This document shows, in pieces, positions 45,036-53,907 of a stretch of DNA of 64,000 nucleotides (position 1 is its first letter; each line of letters starts with the position of its first letter). The notes beneath the pieces were generated by a model. It was not told the DNA's origin and did not search any database. It was given only the letters and a program-made list of their open reading frames with translations. The position numbers and the translations under genes were made by a program. This DNA comes from Segatella buccae ATCC 33574 (lineage in GTDB: Bacteria; Bacteroidota; Bacteroidia; Bacteroidales; Bacteroidaceae), in assembly GCF_000184945.1 (NCBI RefSeq), contig NZ_GL586311.1, positions 2,086,598-2,150,597 of the forward strand, read 5' to 3'.

Positions 45036-46079
45036 ATGAAACAGATAAAGTCGATACTTCTCCTGCTGATGGTTGCACTATTGCCTTTGCAGCTTTATGC
45101 AGACAATAAAGAGGAGGGCGAACTGAATATTCCCGAGATAGTGCTTGAGCATTTGTCCGATTCATACGAATGGCATATTGCATCTTACGAAGGTAGGCAT
45201 CTCAGTCTTCCGTTGCCTATTATCGTGCGGAGTTCTGCTACTGGCGAGTGGCATTTCTGTACTGTTCATAGTTTGCCTCAGGGATTTTATTTTGATGGTG
45301 CTCATCATGGTAAGATATATGAGAGAATGTCTGACGGAAGTTGTGTCCGCCCACTTGATTTAAGCATTACCAAAGCTGTAGCACAAATATGGATTGTCGT
45401 GCTTGTTCTTATCACAGTATTCCTTTCATGTGCCCGTTGGTATAAGCGGCGAGACGAGACAAGCGAGGCCCCAAGTGGATTTGTCGGTGCAGTGGAAATG
45501 ATTGTTATGACCATTCATGATGATGTCATCAAATCATCTGTGGGTGAAAGCCAATATCGGAAGTATGCTCCTTATCTGCTTACCGTGTTTTTCTTTATCC
45601 TCGCATGTAATCTGATCGGACTGATTCCCGTCTTTCCCGGAGGGGCTAATGTGACAGGCAATATCAATGTCACGTTGTTTTTAGCTCTGTGTACCATGAT
45701 TGCGATCAATCTTTTCGGCAATAAGGAATATTGGAAGGATATATTTTGGCCGCACGTTCCGGTGTTCCTCAAGGTCCCCATACCACTAATGCCTGTCATA
45801 GAACTGTTTGGGGTATTCACAAAACCTTTTGCCTTGATGATTCGTCTTTTCGCCAATATGATGGCCGGTCATGCAGTTATATTGAGTTTCACATGTGTGA
45901 TTTTTCTCGGTTGGTCAATTGGTGTAGGTTATGGTATCGGACTTAATGCTTTCAGCATCATCATGCTGCTTTTCATGAATTGCCTCGAACTCCTAGTCGC
46001 TTTCGTACAAGCTTATGTGTTCACGCTTCTTAGTGCAGTGTTCATCGGACTTGCTCATAAAGAGGAGGGAGCAGAATAG
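45036..46079 (+). CDS. atpB: F1Fo ATP synthase subunit a
   Basis: 347 aa. The proton-channel Fo subunit. An N-terminal signal-like segment (MKQIKSILLLLMVALLPLQLYA) and a ~80-residue periplasmic extension precede the five-helix core. The essential Arg is in KPFALMIRLFANMMAGH, and the final helix AFVQAYVFTLLSAVFIGLA is canonical. The extension before the core makes it longer than the E. coli protein (271 aa). Confidence 0.97.
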   Translation: MKQIKSILLLLMVALLPLQLYADNKEEGELNIPEIVLEHLSDSYEWHIASYEGRHLSLPLPIIVRSSATGEWHFCTVHSLPQGFYFDGAHHGKIYERMSDGSCVRPLDLSITKAVAQIWIVVLVLITVFLSCARWYKRRDETSEAPSGFVGAVEMIVMTIHDDVIKSSVGESQYRKYAPYLLTVFFFILACNLIGLIPVFPGGANVTGNINVTLFLALCTMIAINLFGNKEYWKDIFWPHVPVFLKVPIPLMPVIELFGVFTKPFALMIRLFANMMAGHAVILSFTCVIFLGWSIGVGYGIGLNAFSIIMLLFMNCLELLVAFVQAYVFTLLSAVFIGLAHKEEGAE

Positions 46080-46171
46080 TTGGGTGAGTAAAAAGATGTT
46101 AGATGAGTCTGATTCATTATTTCAAAAAACAAGAATTTAAACAAATAAAATCAATAACGAATAAAATTTAG

Positions 46172-46414
<243 letters not shown>

Positions 46415-46428
46415 TAAGAAAGTAGCTA

Positions 46429-46947
46429 ATGGAGAATTTGCCATCAATATTGACGCCTGACCTTGGCCTCTTGTTTTGGATGCTTTTGGCGTTTTTGGTG
46501 GTCTTTGGTGTACTTGCAAAATTTGGTTTTCCCGCCATCATCAATATGGTGGAGGAGCGCAAGAAGTATATTGACGAAAGTCTGCGCAAGGCACATGAGG
46601 CCTCAGAGCGTCTTGAGAATATCAAGCAGGAAGGTGAATCCATGTTGAAGGAGGCACGTGAGAAGCAGGCTCAAATAATGAAGGAGGCTGCCGGCACCCG
46701 CGACGCCATCGTTGAGAATGCGCAGGAAAAGGCACGCGAAGAGAGTGCCCGGCTTCTCTCTGATGCCAAGCGGCAGATCGAGAGCGAGAAGCAGAACGCC
46801 ATTCGTGATATCCGTATGCAGGTGGCAGAGCTGAGTGTCCAGATAGCTGAAAAGATTCTTCGTGAGAAGTTGTCCTCCGATGACAAGCAAATGGATATGG
46901 TTGACCGGCTGCTGGATGAGGTTTCTGTAAAAAAGAATAAAGATTAA
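46429..46947 (+). CDS. atpF: F1Fo ATP synthase subunit b
   Basis: 172 aa peripheral stalk. One N-terminal membrane helix (LGLLFWMLLAFLVVFGVLAKFGFP) and then a long charged coiled coil (KAHEASERLENIKQEGESM onward). It lies 14 nt after atpE and 10 nt before atpH. Confidence 0.95.
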   Translation: MENLPSILTPDLGLLFWMLLAFLVVFGVLAKFGFPAIINMVEERKKYIDESLRKAHEASERLENIKQEGESMLKEAREKQAQIMKEAAGTRDAIVENAQEKAREESARLLSDAKRQIESEKQNAIRDIRMQVAELSVQIAEKILREKLSSDDKQMDMVDRLLDEVSVKKNKD

Positions 46948-46957
46948 CTTGTAAGCT

Positions 46958-47494
46958 ATGGATTTAGGTGTAATATCAGTTCGATATGCCCGTGCCCTGC
47001 TTAAAAGTGCTATTGCTGAAAAGCAGGAATATGAGCTCTATCAAAGTATGCAGTCTTTGGCGGAGAGCTATGTCAATGTGCCTGAACTGAGATTTACGAT
47101 AGACAATCCCATGCTATCTAAAGAAGCGAAGCAGACTGTGCTTGAAACAGCCTGCGGAAACAACGTGAATCAACTTACAAAGAGATTCATCGCGCTTGTT
47201 TTGAAAGAGGGAAGGGAGAAAGCCTTGCAATTCATGGCTGCATCGTATATTACTCTTTATAGGAAACATAACAATATCACCAGCAGCAGACTTGTCACCG
47301 CCTCTACAGTTGATACTGCAACAGAGCAGAAAGTGATACGATTGGTGGAGGACAACACGCAGGGGACTGTAGAGTTTCATGCTGAAGTGGATCCTGAGAT
47401 CATTGGTGGGTTCATCTTGGAATACGATACATACCGCATGGATGCCAGTGTGAAGTCTAAACTTCGTCGTATCCTCACAGAACTTAAAAAATAA
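46958..47494 (+). CDS. atpH: F1Fo ATP synthase subunit delta
   Basis: 178 aa. Caps F1 and binds the b subunits. The N-terminal helical domain starts [16 protein letters not shown]; the C-terminal part has TRLVTAS-like [11 protein letters not shown] and [25 protein letters not shown], typical of OSCP/delta. It is 5 nt before atpA. Confidence 0.94.
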   Translation: MDLGVISVRYARALLKSAIAEKQEYELYQSMQSLAESYVNVPELRFTIDNPMLSKEAKQTVLETACGNNVNQLTKRFIALVLKEGREKALQFMAASYITLYRKHNNITSSRLVTASTVDTATEQKVIRLVEDNTQGTVEFHAEVDPEIIGGFILEYDTYRMDASVKSKLRRILTELKK

Positions 47495-47499
47495 ATAAA

Positions 47500-49086
47500 A
47501 TGTCAGATAAAATAAAACCAAGCGAAGTGTCTGAGGTGTTGCTCCAGCAACTCCGACAAATCAATGGTGACGATCAGTTTGATGAAGTCGGTACAGTGCT
47601 TACCGTCAGCGATGGTGTAGCGCGTATTTATGGTCTTCGCAATGCAGAAGCCAATGAACTTCTTGAGTTTGAAAACGGCACCATGGCTATTGTGATGAAC
47701 TTGGAGGAAGACAATGTCGGTTGCATTCTCCTCGGGCCTACAGCCGGAATCAAGGAGGGACAATCCGTAAAGCGCACCCATCGCATTGCTTCCATTCAGG
47801 TCAATGACAATTTCCTTGGCCGCGTGGTAAATCCATTGGGACAGGCTATTGACGGACTAGGCGATATTGATCTTACCGGCGCGTTTGAGATGCCCCTCGA
47901 TCGTAAAGCCCCCGGCGTAATCTATCGTCAGCCGGTGAAGGAGCCACTCCAAACGGGATTGAAGGCTGTCGACTCGATGATACCTATCGGCCGTGGCCAG
48001 CGTGAGCTTATCATTGGTGACCGCCAGACCGGCAAGACGGCTATTGCGGTTGATGCCATTATCAATCAGAAGAGTTTCTATGAGGCCGGCAATCCGGTAT
48101 ATTGCATCTATGTGGCTATCGGCCAGAAGGCTTCGACTGTAGCCACACTCGTGCAGACATTGAAGGAGCATGGAGCGCTTCCTTATACCATCATCGTAAG
48201 TGCTACGGCTGCAGACCCTGCTGCCATGCAATATTACGCACCATTTGCCGGTGCTGCCATAGGGGAGTATTTCCGAGATCGCGGTCTGTCGGCTCTTGTT
48301 GTTTATGATGACTTGAGCAAACAGGCTGTGGCTTATCGTGAAGTGTCTTTGATTCTCCGTCGTCCTTCCGGTCGTGAGGCCTATCCCGGTGATGTGTTCT
48401 ATCTTCATTCCCGCTTGTTGGAACGAGCTGCCCGCATCAACGACCAGCAGGAAGTGGCAGAGCAGATGAACGATTTGCCCGAGTGCATGAAAGGTCATGT
48501 GCGTGGTGGTGGCTCTCTTACGGCGCTTCCAATCATTGAGACACAGGCCGGTGATGTTTCTGCGTATATTCCCACGAATGTCATTTCCATTACCGACGGG
48601 CAGATTTATTTGGAAACCAATCTTTTCAACCAAGGTTTCCGTCCTGCCATCAATGTCGGCATCTCTGTATCCCGTGTGGGTGGTTCCGCACAAATCAAGA
48701 GCATGAAGAAGGTTGCAGGCACATTGAAGATCGACCAAGCTCAATATCGTGAACTTGAGGCGTTCTCCAAGTTCTCAAGTGATATGGATGCCGTGACGGC
48801 CATGACCCTTGATCGTGGCCGCAAGAACAATCAGTTGCTTATTCAACCTCAATATTCACCGATGCCCGTAGGAGAGCAGATTGCGATTCTCTATTGTGGC
48901 GTGCATGGGTTGATGCACGATGTTCCCGTGGATAAAGTGCGAGAATGTCAGTCGCAGTTCTTGGACACCATGCGTTCCACCCATCAAAATGCACTTGATG
49001 TTTTAGGAGGCGGAGGGCTGACTGATGAGGTCATCAAGGTCATCGAAGATACAATGGCCAACGTTGTCGGACAGTTCAAATCATGA
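47500..49086 (+). CDS. atpA: F1Fo ATP synthase subunit alpha
   Basis: 528 aa, non-catalytic nucleotide-binding F1 subunit. Beta-barrel N-terminus ([16 protein letters not shown]), Walker [14 protein letters not shown] near residue 170, and the signature [17 protein letters not shown]. It has the normal alpha length and is the penultimate gene. Confidence 0.98.
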   Translation: MSDKIKPSEVSEVLLQQLRQINGDDQFDEVGTVLTVSDGVARIYGLRNAEANELLEFENGTMAIVMNLEEDNVGCILLGPTAGIKEGQSVKRTHRIASIQVNDNFLGRVVNPLGQAIDGLGDIDLTGAFEMPLDRKAPGVIYRQPVKEPLQTGLKAVDSMIPIGRGQRELIIGDRQTGKTAIAVDAIINQKSFYEAGNPVYCIYVAIGQKASTVATLVQTLKEHGALPYTIIVSATAADPAAMQYYAPFAGAAIGEYFRDRGLSALVVYDDLSKQAVAYREVSLILRRPSGREAYPGDVFYLHSRLLERAARINDQQEVAEQMNDLPECMKGHVRGGGSLTALPIIETQAGDVSAYIPTNVISITDGQIYLETNLFNQGFRPAINVGISVSRVGGSAQIKSMKKVAGTLKIDQAQYRELEAFSKFSSDMDAVTAMTLDRGRKNNQLLIQPQYSPMPVGEQIAILYCGVHGLMHDVPVDKVRECQSQFLDTMRSTHQNALDVLGGGGLTDEVIKVIEDTMANVVGQFKS

Positions 49087-49120
49087 TTATCTCCCGGTTT
49101 GCTAATCATAAATAAATATT

Positions 49121-50092
49121 ATGCCATCATTAAAAGAGATTAAGACGCGTATCTCCAGTGTCAACAGCACTCGTAAGATTACGAGTGCCATGAAGATGGT
49201 TGCTTCGAGTAAGCTTCATCATGCACAAGTTGCCATTCAGAATATGTTGCCATACGAAACTTTGTTGGAGCATATCCTGAAGAGTTTTCTTGTGTCGACA
49301 CCTGATGCACAGAGTCCGTTGGAGATGTCTCATCCTGAGATCAAACGTGTTGCATTGGTCGTTTTTAGTTCCAACAGCTCGCTCTGTGGCGGATTCAATG
49401 CCAATATTCTGAAGATGATGCAGCAGGCTATTGATGATTACAAGGCTCAAGGCGTTGGAGAAATTGTGGTATATCCTATTGGTCGCAAGGTGGCTGAGAA
49501 GGTCCAGAAACTCGGCTTGAAATCGGGAGGCGACTTTGTGGAACTGGCCGATAAGCCCAATTCTGCCCAATGTGCTGCCATAGCAAGGGAACTTGAAGAA
49601 AAGTTTCTTTCTGGTGAACTTGACAAAGTAGACTTGATTTACCACCATTTCAAGAGTGCCGGAACTCAAATATTGACCAGTAAGACTTTTCTTCCGATCG
49701 ATCTTTCAACAGAAACTCTTGGAGCGGAAAATGACAGGGATCTGACTTCCAATGTCACTACAGCCAAGGCTCAGGAATATCTTCGCAAGAAACAAGCACG
49801 ACAGGGAAAAGGGGTTAAAGAGGCGGTTCCGCTTAATGACAACTTTATTGTTGAGCCAGATATGGAGACCGTACTGCAATCGCTTATCCCCAAGCTGTTG
49901 CACCACATGGTCTACACGGCATTGCTTGATAGTCAGGCAAGCGAACATGCGGCACGTATGGTGGCTATGCAAACAGCTACCGACAATGCGAACGAATTGT
50001 TGCGCGACTTGAACTTGCAGTATAACAAGAGTCGCCAGCAGGCCATTACAAACGAATTGCTTGATATAGTCGGTGGCTCTGTCAATAACTGA
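49121..50092 (+). CDS. atpG: F1Fo ATP synthase subunit gamma
   Basis: 323 aa rotor shaft. N-terminal helix MPSLKEIKTRISSVNSTRKITSAMKMVASSKL and C-terminal helix ASEHAARMVAMQTATDNANELL and NKSRQQAITNEL pair into the coiled coil. The central Rossmann-like domain is about 30 residues longer than in E. coli, including a basic insert (RKKQARQGKGVKEAV). It is the last gene of the operon and is followed by a perfect terminator. Confidence 0.97.
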   Translation: MPSLKEIKTRISSVNSTRKITSAMKMVASSKLHHAQVAIQNMLPYETLLEHILKSFLVSTPDAQSPLEMSHPEIKRVALVVFSSNSSLCGGFNANILKMMQQAIDDYKAQGVGEIVVYPIGRKVAEKVQKLGLKSGGDFVELADKPNSAQCAAIARELEEKFLSGELDKVDLIYHHFKSAGTQILTSKTFLPIDLSTETLGAENDRDLTSNVTTAKAQEYLRKKQARQGKGVKEAVPLNDNFIVEPDMETVLQSLIPKLLHHMVYTALLDSQASEHAARMVAMQTATDNANELLRDLNLQYNKSRQQAITNELLDIVGGSVNN

Positions 50093-50134
50093 CCAATAGC
50101 CTTTCCCTGTCAGAGAAGTTTAAGTACACAAATA

Positions 50135-50169
50135 AAAAATCCCGATAGGTTTTGCCTATCGGGATTTTT
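50135..50169. terminator. Bidirectional terminator of the ATP synthase operon
   Basis: A 15-bp perfect stem (50135-50149 with 50155-50169) around TTTTG or nearly so, with A-run and T-run on the two sides; serves the convergent gene at 50207 too. Confidence 0.95.
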
Positions 50170-50206
50170 GTATATTGTGGTTCGTTTCATTATTCCGTTT
50201 GCCAAA

Positions 50207-51022
50207 TCAATAGTTATCGTCATCGGCTACATCTTCTGCCTCAAGGCTGAGGTCTTCGGGATTGGTGTCAAAGGTGGTTCTGTAGCTTTCCTCCGTGAGT
50301 TTGTCTTCGTCGAAAGCATCATCCTCTTCGTCCACATCATTGTAGTGATCTTCTATCTCGGGAACATCTTCATCGTCATCCTCTTGTTCTGCCAGCTCGT
50401 CAAGCTGATCAAGTTCATCCTCGTCATCAAACTTGATCTTTGTCTTCTCTACTTCAGGCTTTTCTTTGGCAAAGATGGCTTCAACCCATGTGCCTTTAGG
50501 CACTTCCAACACCTCGAATCCATCATCCACCTTTTTCTGGTAGAGTCCTCCGGCCTTATGGAGTCTGTCTTTCGGAAGCGTTGTGGTGCTGATGTCAAAG
50601 CCACTCGTAATAATGTCTTGTAAACTTTGGCTTAGGCTGTCCCAGCCTCCACCGAAGTTGCGTTCGAGCACTTCGATGAGTTTGCGTGCGGATATGTGGT
50701 GGATGTTCTCGTAGGTGAGGTCGGTTACCCGCATGATGGGACGTTTCTTAATCGCCCATTTATCTTTGTTGGCATCATCGATCTTAAAAGAACCAATTTT
50801 AAAACCGCGTTCTTCATATTTTTTAATGACCTCAGGCTTATCGATTTTTACGATTTCCAAATCAAAAGCACTCTTAATAACGTCCATGTAATGACGTTGG
50901 TTATCTTTCAAATCAGCGTCTTTCTCTGCCGCTTCCCACATTCGGAAGATGTCGTTTTCCTGAACATCCCAAATATTGCTCTTATTCAATGTCTTAAGAG
51001 TTAATGATTTTTCTTTCTTCAT
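50207..51022 (-). CDS. Hypothetical protein with a very acidic C-terminal tail
   Basis: 271 aa from ATG 51022; an upstream frame to 51106 lies across the promoter. The first ~190 residues are mixed and soluble (ISARKLIEVLERNFGGGWDSLSQS, KGTWVEAIFAKEKPE). The last ~75 are strongly acidic and disordered (DEDELDQLDELAEQEDDDEDV). There is no signal peptide or known domain I can name. The acidic tail suggests binding to a basic partner such as a nucleic-acid-binding protein; this is only a guess. Confidence 0.82.
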   Translation of the reverse strand: MKKEKSLTLKTLNKSNIWDVQENDIFRMWEAAEKDADLKDNQRHYMDVIKSAFDLEIVKIDKPEVIKKYEERGFKIGSFKIDDANKDKWAIKKRPIMRVTDLTYENIHHISARKLIEVLERNFGGGWDSLSQSLQDIITSGFDISTTTLPKDRLHKAGGLYQKKVDDGFEVLEVPKGTWVEAIFAKEKPEVEKTKIKFDDEDELDQLDELAEQEDDDEDVPEIEDHYNDVDEEDDAFDEDKLTEESYRTTFDTNPEDLSLEAEDVADDDNY

Positions 51023-51053
51023 ATATAGCTTGTATGTTATTTCCTCGTTGTTG

Positions 51054-51061
51054 CAAAAGTA
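51054..51061 (-). promoter_or_regulatory. -7 promoter element of the acidic hypothetical protein
   Basis: Minus strand TACTTTTG, 32 nt before ATG 51022. Confidence 0.65.
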
Positions 51062-51124
51062 AATAACAAATTCTAAATTCGCAAACTTTTGCATGAAAAA
51101 ATTCATCGGAAACTCCTTTTTTTA

Positions 51125-51132
51125 TATCTTTG
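51125..51132 (+). promoter_or_regulatory. -7 promoter element of the TPR gene, nearly leaderless
   Basis: TATCTTTG with G 6 nt before ATG 51138. The upstream in-frame ATG at 51093 precedes the transcript start and is therefore excluded. Confidence 0.7.
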
Positions 51133-51137
51133 CACGC

Positions 51138-51842
51138 ATGGAAAAGTTATTTGAGAAATTGCTCTTTATCGTGCTGTTTTTTAGCTCCTCTTCTTTAAAA
51201 GGACAGGTGGACGGTTCCGATGCACATGTGCATCTTCGCGATTCATTGGCCAAGGCAACAGAGATGTTGGCTTACAATCCGGACAGCATAGACTTGCGGT
51301 TGAAGAAAGTGGCATGGAATATCGAACTCGAACAATGGGATTATGCCAAAGACGATTTGGACAAGGTGCTTTTCCTGAATCCAACAAATGTTGCGGGCCT
51401 CTTTTATCGTGCTTTTGTCAATGAGAAGCTGCATCGTTTTAAGTTTGCCCGACTTGATTATACCAATTTGCTAACCCTCGTTCCCGGTAACTTGGAAGCC
51501 CAATTAGGTTTGGCCCTGCTCAATCAGAAAGACGGGCGTCTCACGGAAGCCTATGATGGAATAAACTCATTGGTGGAGCAGTTTCCCGATAGTGCCATTG
51601 TCTATGCTGCCCGTGCAGGTATAGAGAAAGAACGGAATATGCCGGAGTTGGCAGAATATGATTTCTCCAAGGCATTGGAACTTGACGCGGATAATGTCGA
51701 CTATCTGCTTAACCATTGTGACTTGTTGATTTTGCTTGGCAGAAAAGAGTCGGCTCTTTCAGATATCAACAGACTGGTTGCGCTTGGCGTCTCGCGCTCG
51801 TCGCTACGTAGTTTGTTGGACAGAATTAAGTCGCTTAAATGA
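51138..51842 (+). CDS. Exported TPR-repeat protein
   Basis: 234 aa. N-terminal signal peptide (MEKLFEKLLFIVLFFSSSSLKGQ), then at least four tetratricopeptide-like helical pairs (e.g. WDYAKDDLDKVLFLNPTN, FKFARLDYTNLLTLVPGN, LTEAYDGINSLVEQFPDS, LAEYDFSKALELDADN). It is probably a periplasmic protein-interaction scaffold; partner unknown. The start is fixed by the promoter: only ATG 51138 lies downstream of the -7 motif. Confidence 0.85.
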   Translation: MEKLFEKLLFIVLFFSSSSLKGQVDGSDAHVHLRDSLAKATEMLAYNPDSIDLRLKKVAWNIELEQWDYAKDDLDKVLFLNPTNVAGLFYRAFVNEKLHRFKFARLDYTNLLTLVPGNLEAQLGLALLNQKDGRLTEAYDGINSLVEQFPDSAIVYAARAGIEKERNMPELAEYDFSKALELDADNVDYLLNHCDLLILLGRKESALSDINRLVALGVSRSSLRSLLDRIKSLK

Positions 51843-52334
51843 CAGAGCATTTATTTACCGGTAGTGTTGGTATAGCTCTAAGCACGTAGTGAATCTGTCA
51901 GCATAATGTTGCCGAACGGCTGTGTGCCCATTGTGAATGGTGTCTTTAGACTTATGGGAAATGGCATCAAGCCTATTTGGTAGTGGTGCATAGCCCTTGC
52001 ACGCCCCGTGCGGAGGCCTTGCACCATCCGTTCGACAATCATGCGCGGCGCGTGCAAAAGCTCCGCACCATTCCGATGATGTGCATTCGGTGATGTTATT
52101 ATTATGGCATGAGTTGTCGGACAAAGCCTCGATATCTCGCCAAGTTTTTCCGAAGGTGGGATCTGTTTGTTTCGAAGAGGCTGGAGTCTGCCTCTCGGAT
52201 CCCTTTTCCCATTTCCGGTTGCAAGGTTTGAGGGAGAAAGGTTTTTGCATTGACCATCTACCTTCTTTATGGTATTTTTGTCCTCTTTGATGATTTTTAT
52301 GGGGTTCCAATTCTTGTTTTATGATGTTATTAAC
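51843..52334. other. Noncoding stretch with a GC-rich inverted repeat
   Basis: About 490 bases without a credible gene; the open frames on both strands lack any domain. It contains GTGCGGAGGCCTTGCAC (52008-52024) facing GTGCAAAAGCTCCGCAC (52052-52068), 14 of 17 positions complementary, around a GC-rich loop. An additional partial copy of TTGCAC/GTGC lies just upstream (51987-52010). Confidence 0.5.
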
Positions 52335-52342
52335 TATTTTTG
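52335..52342 (+). promoter_or_regulatory. -7 promoter element of the DUF417 gene
   Basis: TATTTTTG with a TTG 18 nt upstream (52314-52316). The leader to ATG 52450 is about 105 nt. Confidence 0.6.
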
Positions 52343-52449
52343 CACCTCATAACGCGTGTGCATTGGCATTTTGCGATTAGTGATAATTAAAGTTTTCATC
52401 AATTGACCGCCCTGAATAGAATGGGCGAAATTAAATTTAGCATCAAAAT

Positions 52450-53034
52450 ATGAAAGATCAGATCATTACCTTGCTGTCATTTGCAGCAAACTTAAAGGGC
52501 TTGGGACTCAAGCTCATCCGTATTGCCATCCTTGTTGTGTTTGTATGGATTGGCGGTCTTAAATTCACTCATTATGAGGCCGACGGTATTGTGCCTTTTG
52601 TGGCTAACAGTCCTTTCATGAGTTTCTTCTATGCCAAAGAGGCTCCGGAATATAAAGACTACAAGAACAAAGAGGGCGAATTGGTGCCCAAAAACAGGGC
52701 GTGGCACGAGACCAACCGCACCTATGTATTCTCGTATGGCCTTGGCATTCTCATCATGAGTATTGGAATCTTGGTGTTCTTGGGCATCTTTACTCCCAAA
52801 ATCGGTATATTTGGAGACCTTTTGGCGATAATCATGACCATTGGCACTCTGTCGTTTCTTGTCACAACGCCCGAATGCTGGGTACCGGATCTAGGAAGTG
52901 GCGAACATGGATTTCCACTATTGTCCGGAGCCGGACGGCTGGTCATCAAGGATACGGTCATCTTGGCCGGGGCCGTGACATTGTTGTCCGATTCCGCCCG
53001 GCGGCTGCTGGAGCAGTTGAAAACGCGTAATTAG
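52450..53034 (+). CDS. DUF417 (YkgB/RclC-like) membrane protein
   Basis: 194 aa with four membrane segments. IRIAILVVFVWIGGLKFTHYEADGIVPFVANSPFMSF is the DUF417 signature region. Later helices are YGLGILIMSIGILVFLGIF, LAIIMTIGTLSFLVTTPECW and GRLVIKDTVILAGAVTLL. DUF417 includes E. coli RclC of the reactive-chlorine resistance regulon. No RclA or RclR homologue is adjacent, so an oxidative-stress role is inferred from family only. Confidence 0.88.
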   Translation: MKDQIITLLSFAANLKGLGLKLIRIAILVVFVWIGGLKFTHYEADGIVPFVANSPFMSFFYAKEAPEYKDYKNKEGELVPKNRAWHETNRTYVFSYGLGILIMSIGILVFLGIFTPKIGIFGDLLAIIMTIGTLSFLVTTPECWVPDLGSGEHGFPLLSGAGRLVIKDTVILAGAVTLLSDSARRLLEQLKTRN

Positions 53035-53052
53035 ATTTGGGCAAGCAAAAGA

Positions 53053-53097
53053 AAAAGGACCAAACGGGATTGGAAAATCCTCCCGTTTGGTCCTTTT
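53053..53097. terminator. Bidirectional terminator between the DUF417 gene and nudC
   Basis: A 17-bp perfect stem (53053-53069 with 53081-53097) and A/T runs on both sides. Confidence 0.95.
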
Positions 53098-53117
53098 GTT
53101 TTAAGGTAAAGATGGCA

Positions 53118-53891
53118 TTATGAGTTCTCCAGCCAGTCATCCAATATCATCCTTGCGATGCTCAGTTTCTCGGGAATAGTAGGCAAATGGTCTTTGGTGA
53201 ACCATGCGCCTTTGTTCAGTTCCTCCCTCTGCAAGCGCACTTCGCCACTTTCGTAGTCGGCATTGAAGCCCACCATGAGCCCGCAAGGATAGGGCCATGG
53301 CTGCGAACCAAAATATCTGATGTTCTTGATTGTAAGGCCCGTTTCCTCCATCACCTCTCGCCTCACCGCTTCCTCAAGGTTTTCTCCGGTCTCTACAAAT
53401 CCCGCTACGAGTCCATAAAAGTCTCCTTTGAAGTTGCGGGCATGAACCAATAGCACCTCTTCACCTCTATGAATGAGCACAATGATTGCGGTAGCCAGTT
53501 GTGGCCACACCTCTTTTCCGCAGTTGGTGCATCGTTTGGAGATGTCGGTCTTCATCTCCATTGGTGCCCCGCACACCCCACAATATTGCGTGTTTCGGTC
53601 CCAATAAAGGAGCTCGTGGCATTTCCCGGCCTTGAGATATAGGATTTCCGAAAGTCGGTAGAAGGATGCTCTTAACCCGCACATTTGATACCGGGCGTCA
53701 TTTGTGACGGGAGTGTCTATATAGAGTGTGCTGACCGGTGTCCCGTCATCCAATGGCGCGACAGACATAACATGGATGGAACTTTTTAATTCTACAGGTG
53801 CTTCTTCCGAATAGGGTATGGAGTAGGTATCGTCCGGTAGTCTCTCTAGCAGTAAGTCCATGCCGCAGAATACAAACCAAAGTCTTTTCAT
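53118..53891 (-). CDS. nudC: NADH pyrophosphatase / NAD-decapping Nudix hydrolase
   Basis: 257 aa. Hydrolyses NAD(H) to NMN(H) and AMP and can remove NAD caps from RNA. Zinc ribbon Cys104, 107, 121 and 124 (CGVC, CTNC). Nudix box at 164-186 (GFVETGENLEEA to REVMEETGL). The family signature SQPWPYP lies at 196-202, where Phe is more usual than Tyr. It starts 16 nt after the 5'-nucleotidase gene and is probably cotranscribed. Confidence 0.96.
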   Translation of the reverse strand: MKRLWFVFCGMDLLLERLPDDTYSIPYSEEAPVELKSSIHVMSVAPLDDGTPVSTLYIDTPVTNDARYQMCGLRASFYRLSEILYLKAGKCHELLYWDRNTQYCGVCGAPMEMKTDISKRCTNCGKEVWPQLATAIIVLIHRGEEVLLVHARNFKGDFYGLVAGFVETGENLEEAVRREVMEETGLTIKNIRYFGSQPWPYPCGLMVGFNADYESGEVRLQREELNKGAWFTKDHLPTIPEKLSIARMILDDWLENS

Positions 53892-53907
53892 TTTTCAGTC
53901 CCTTCCG

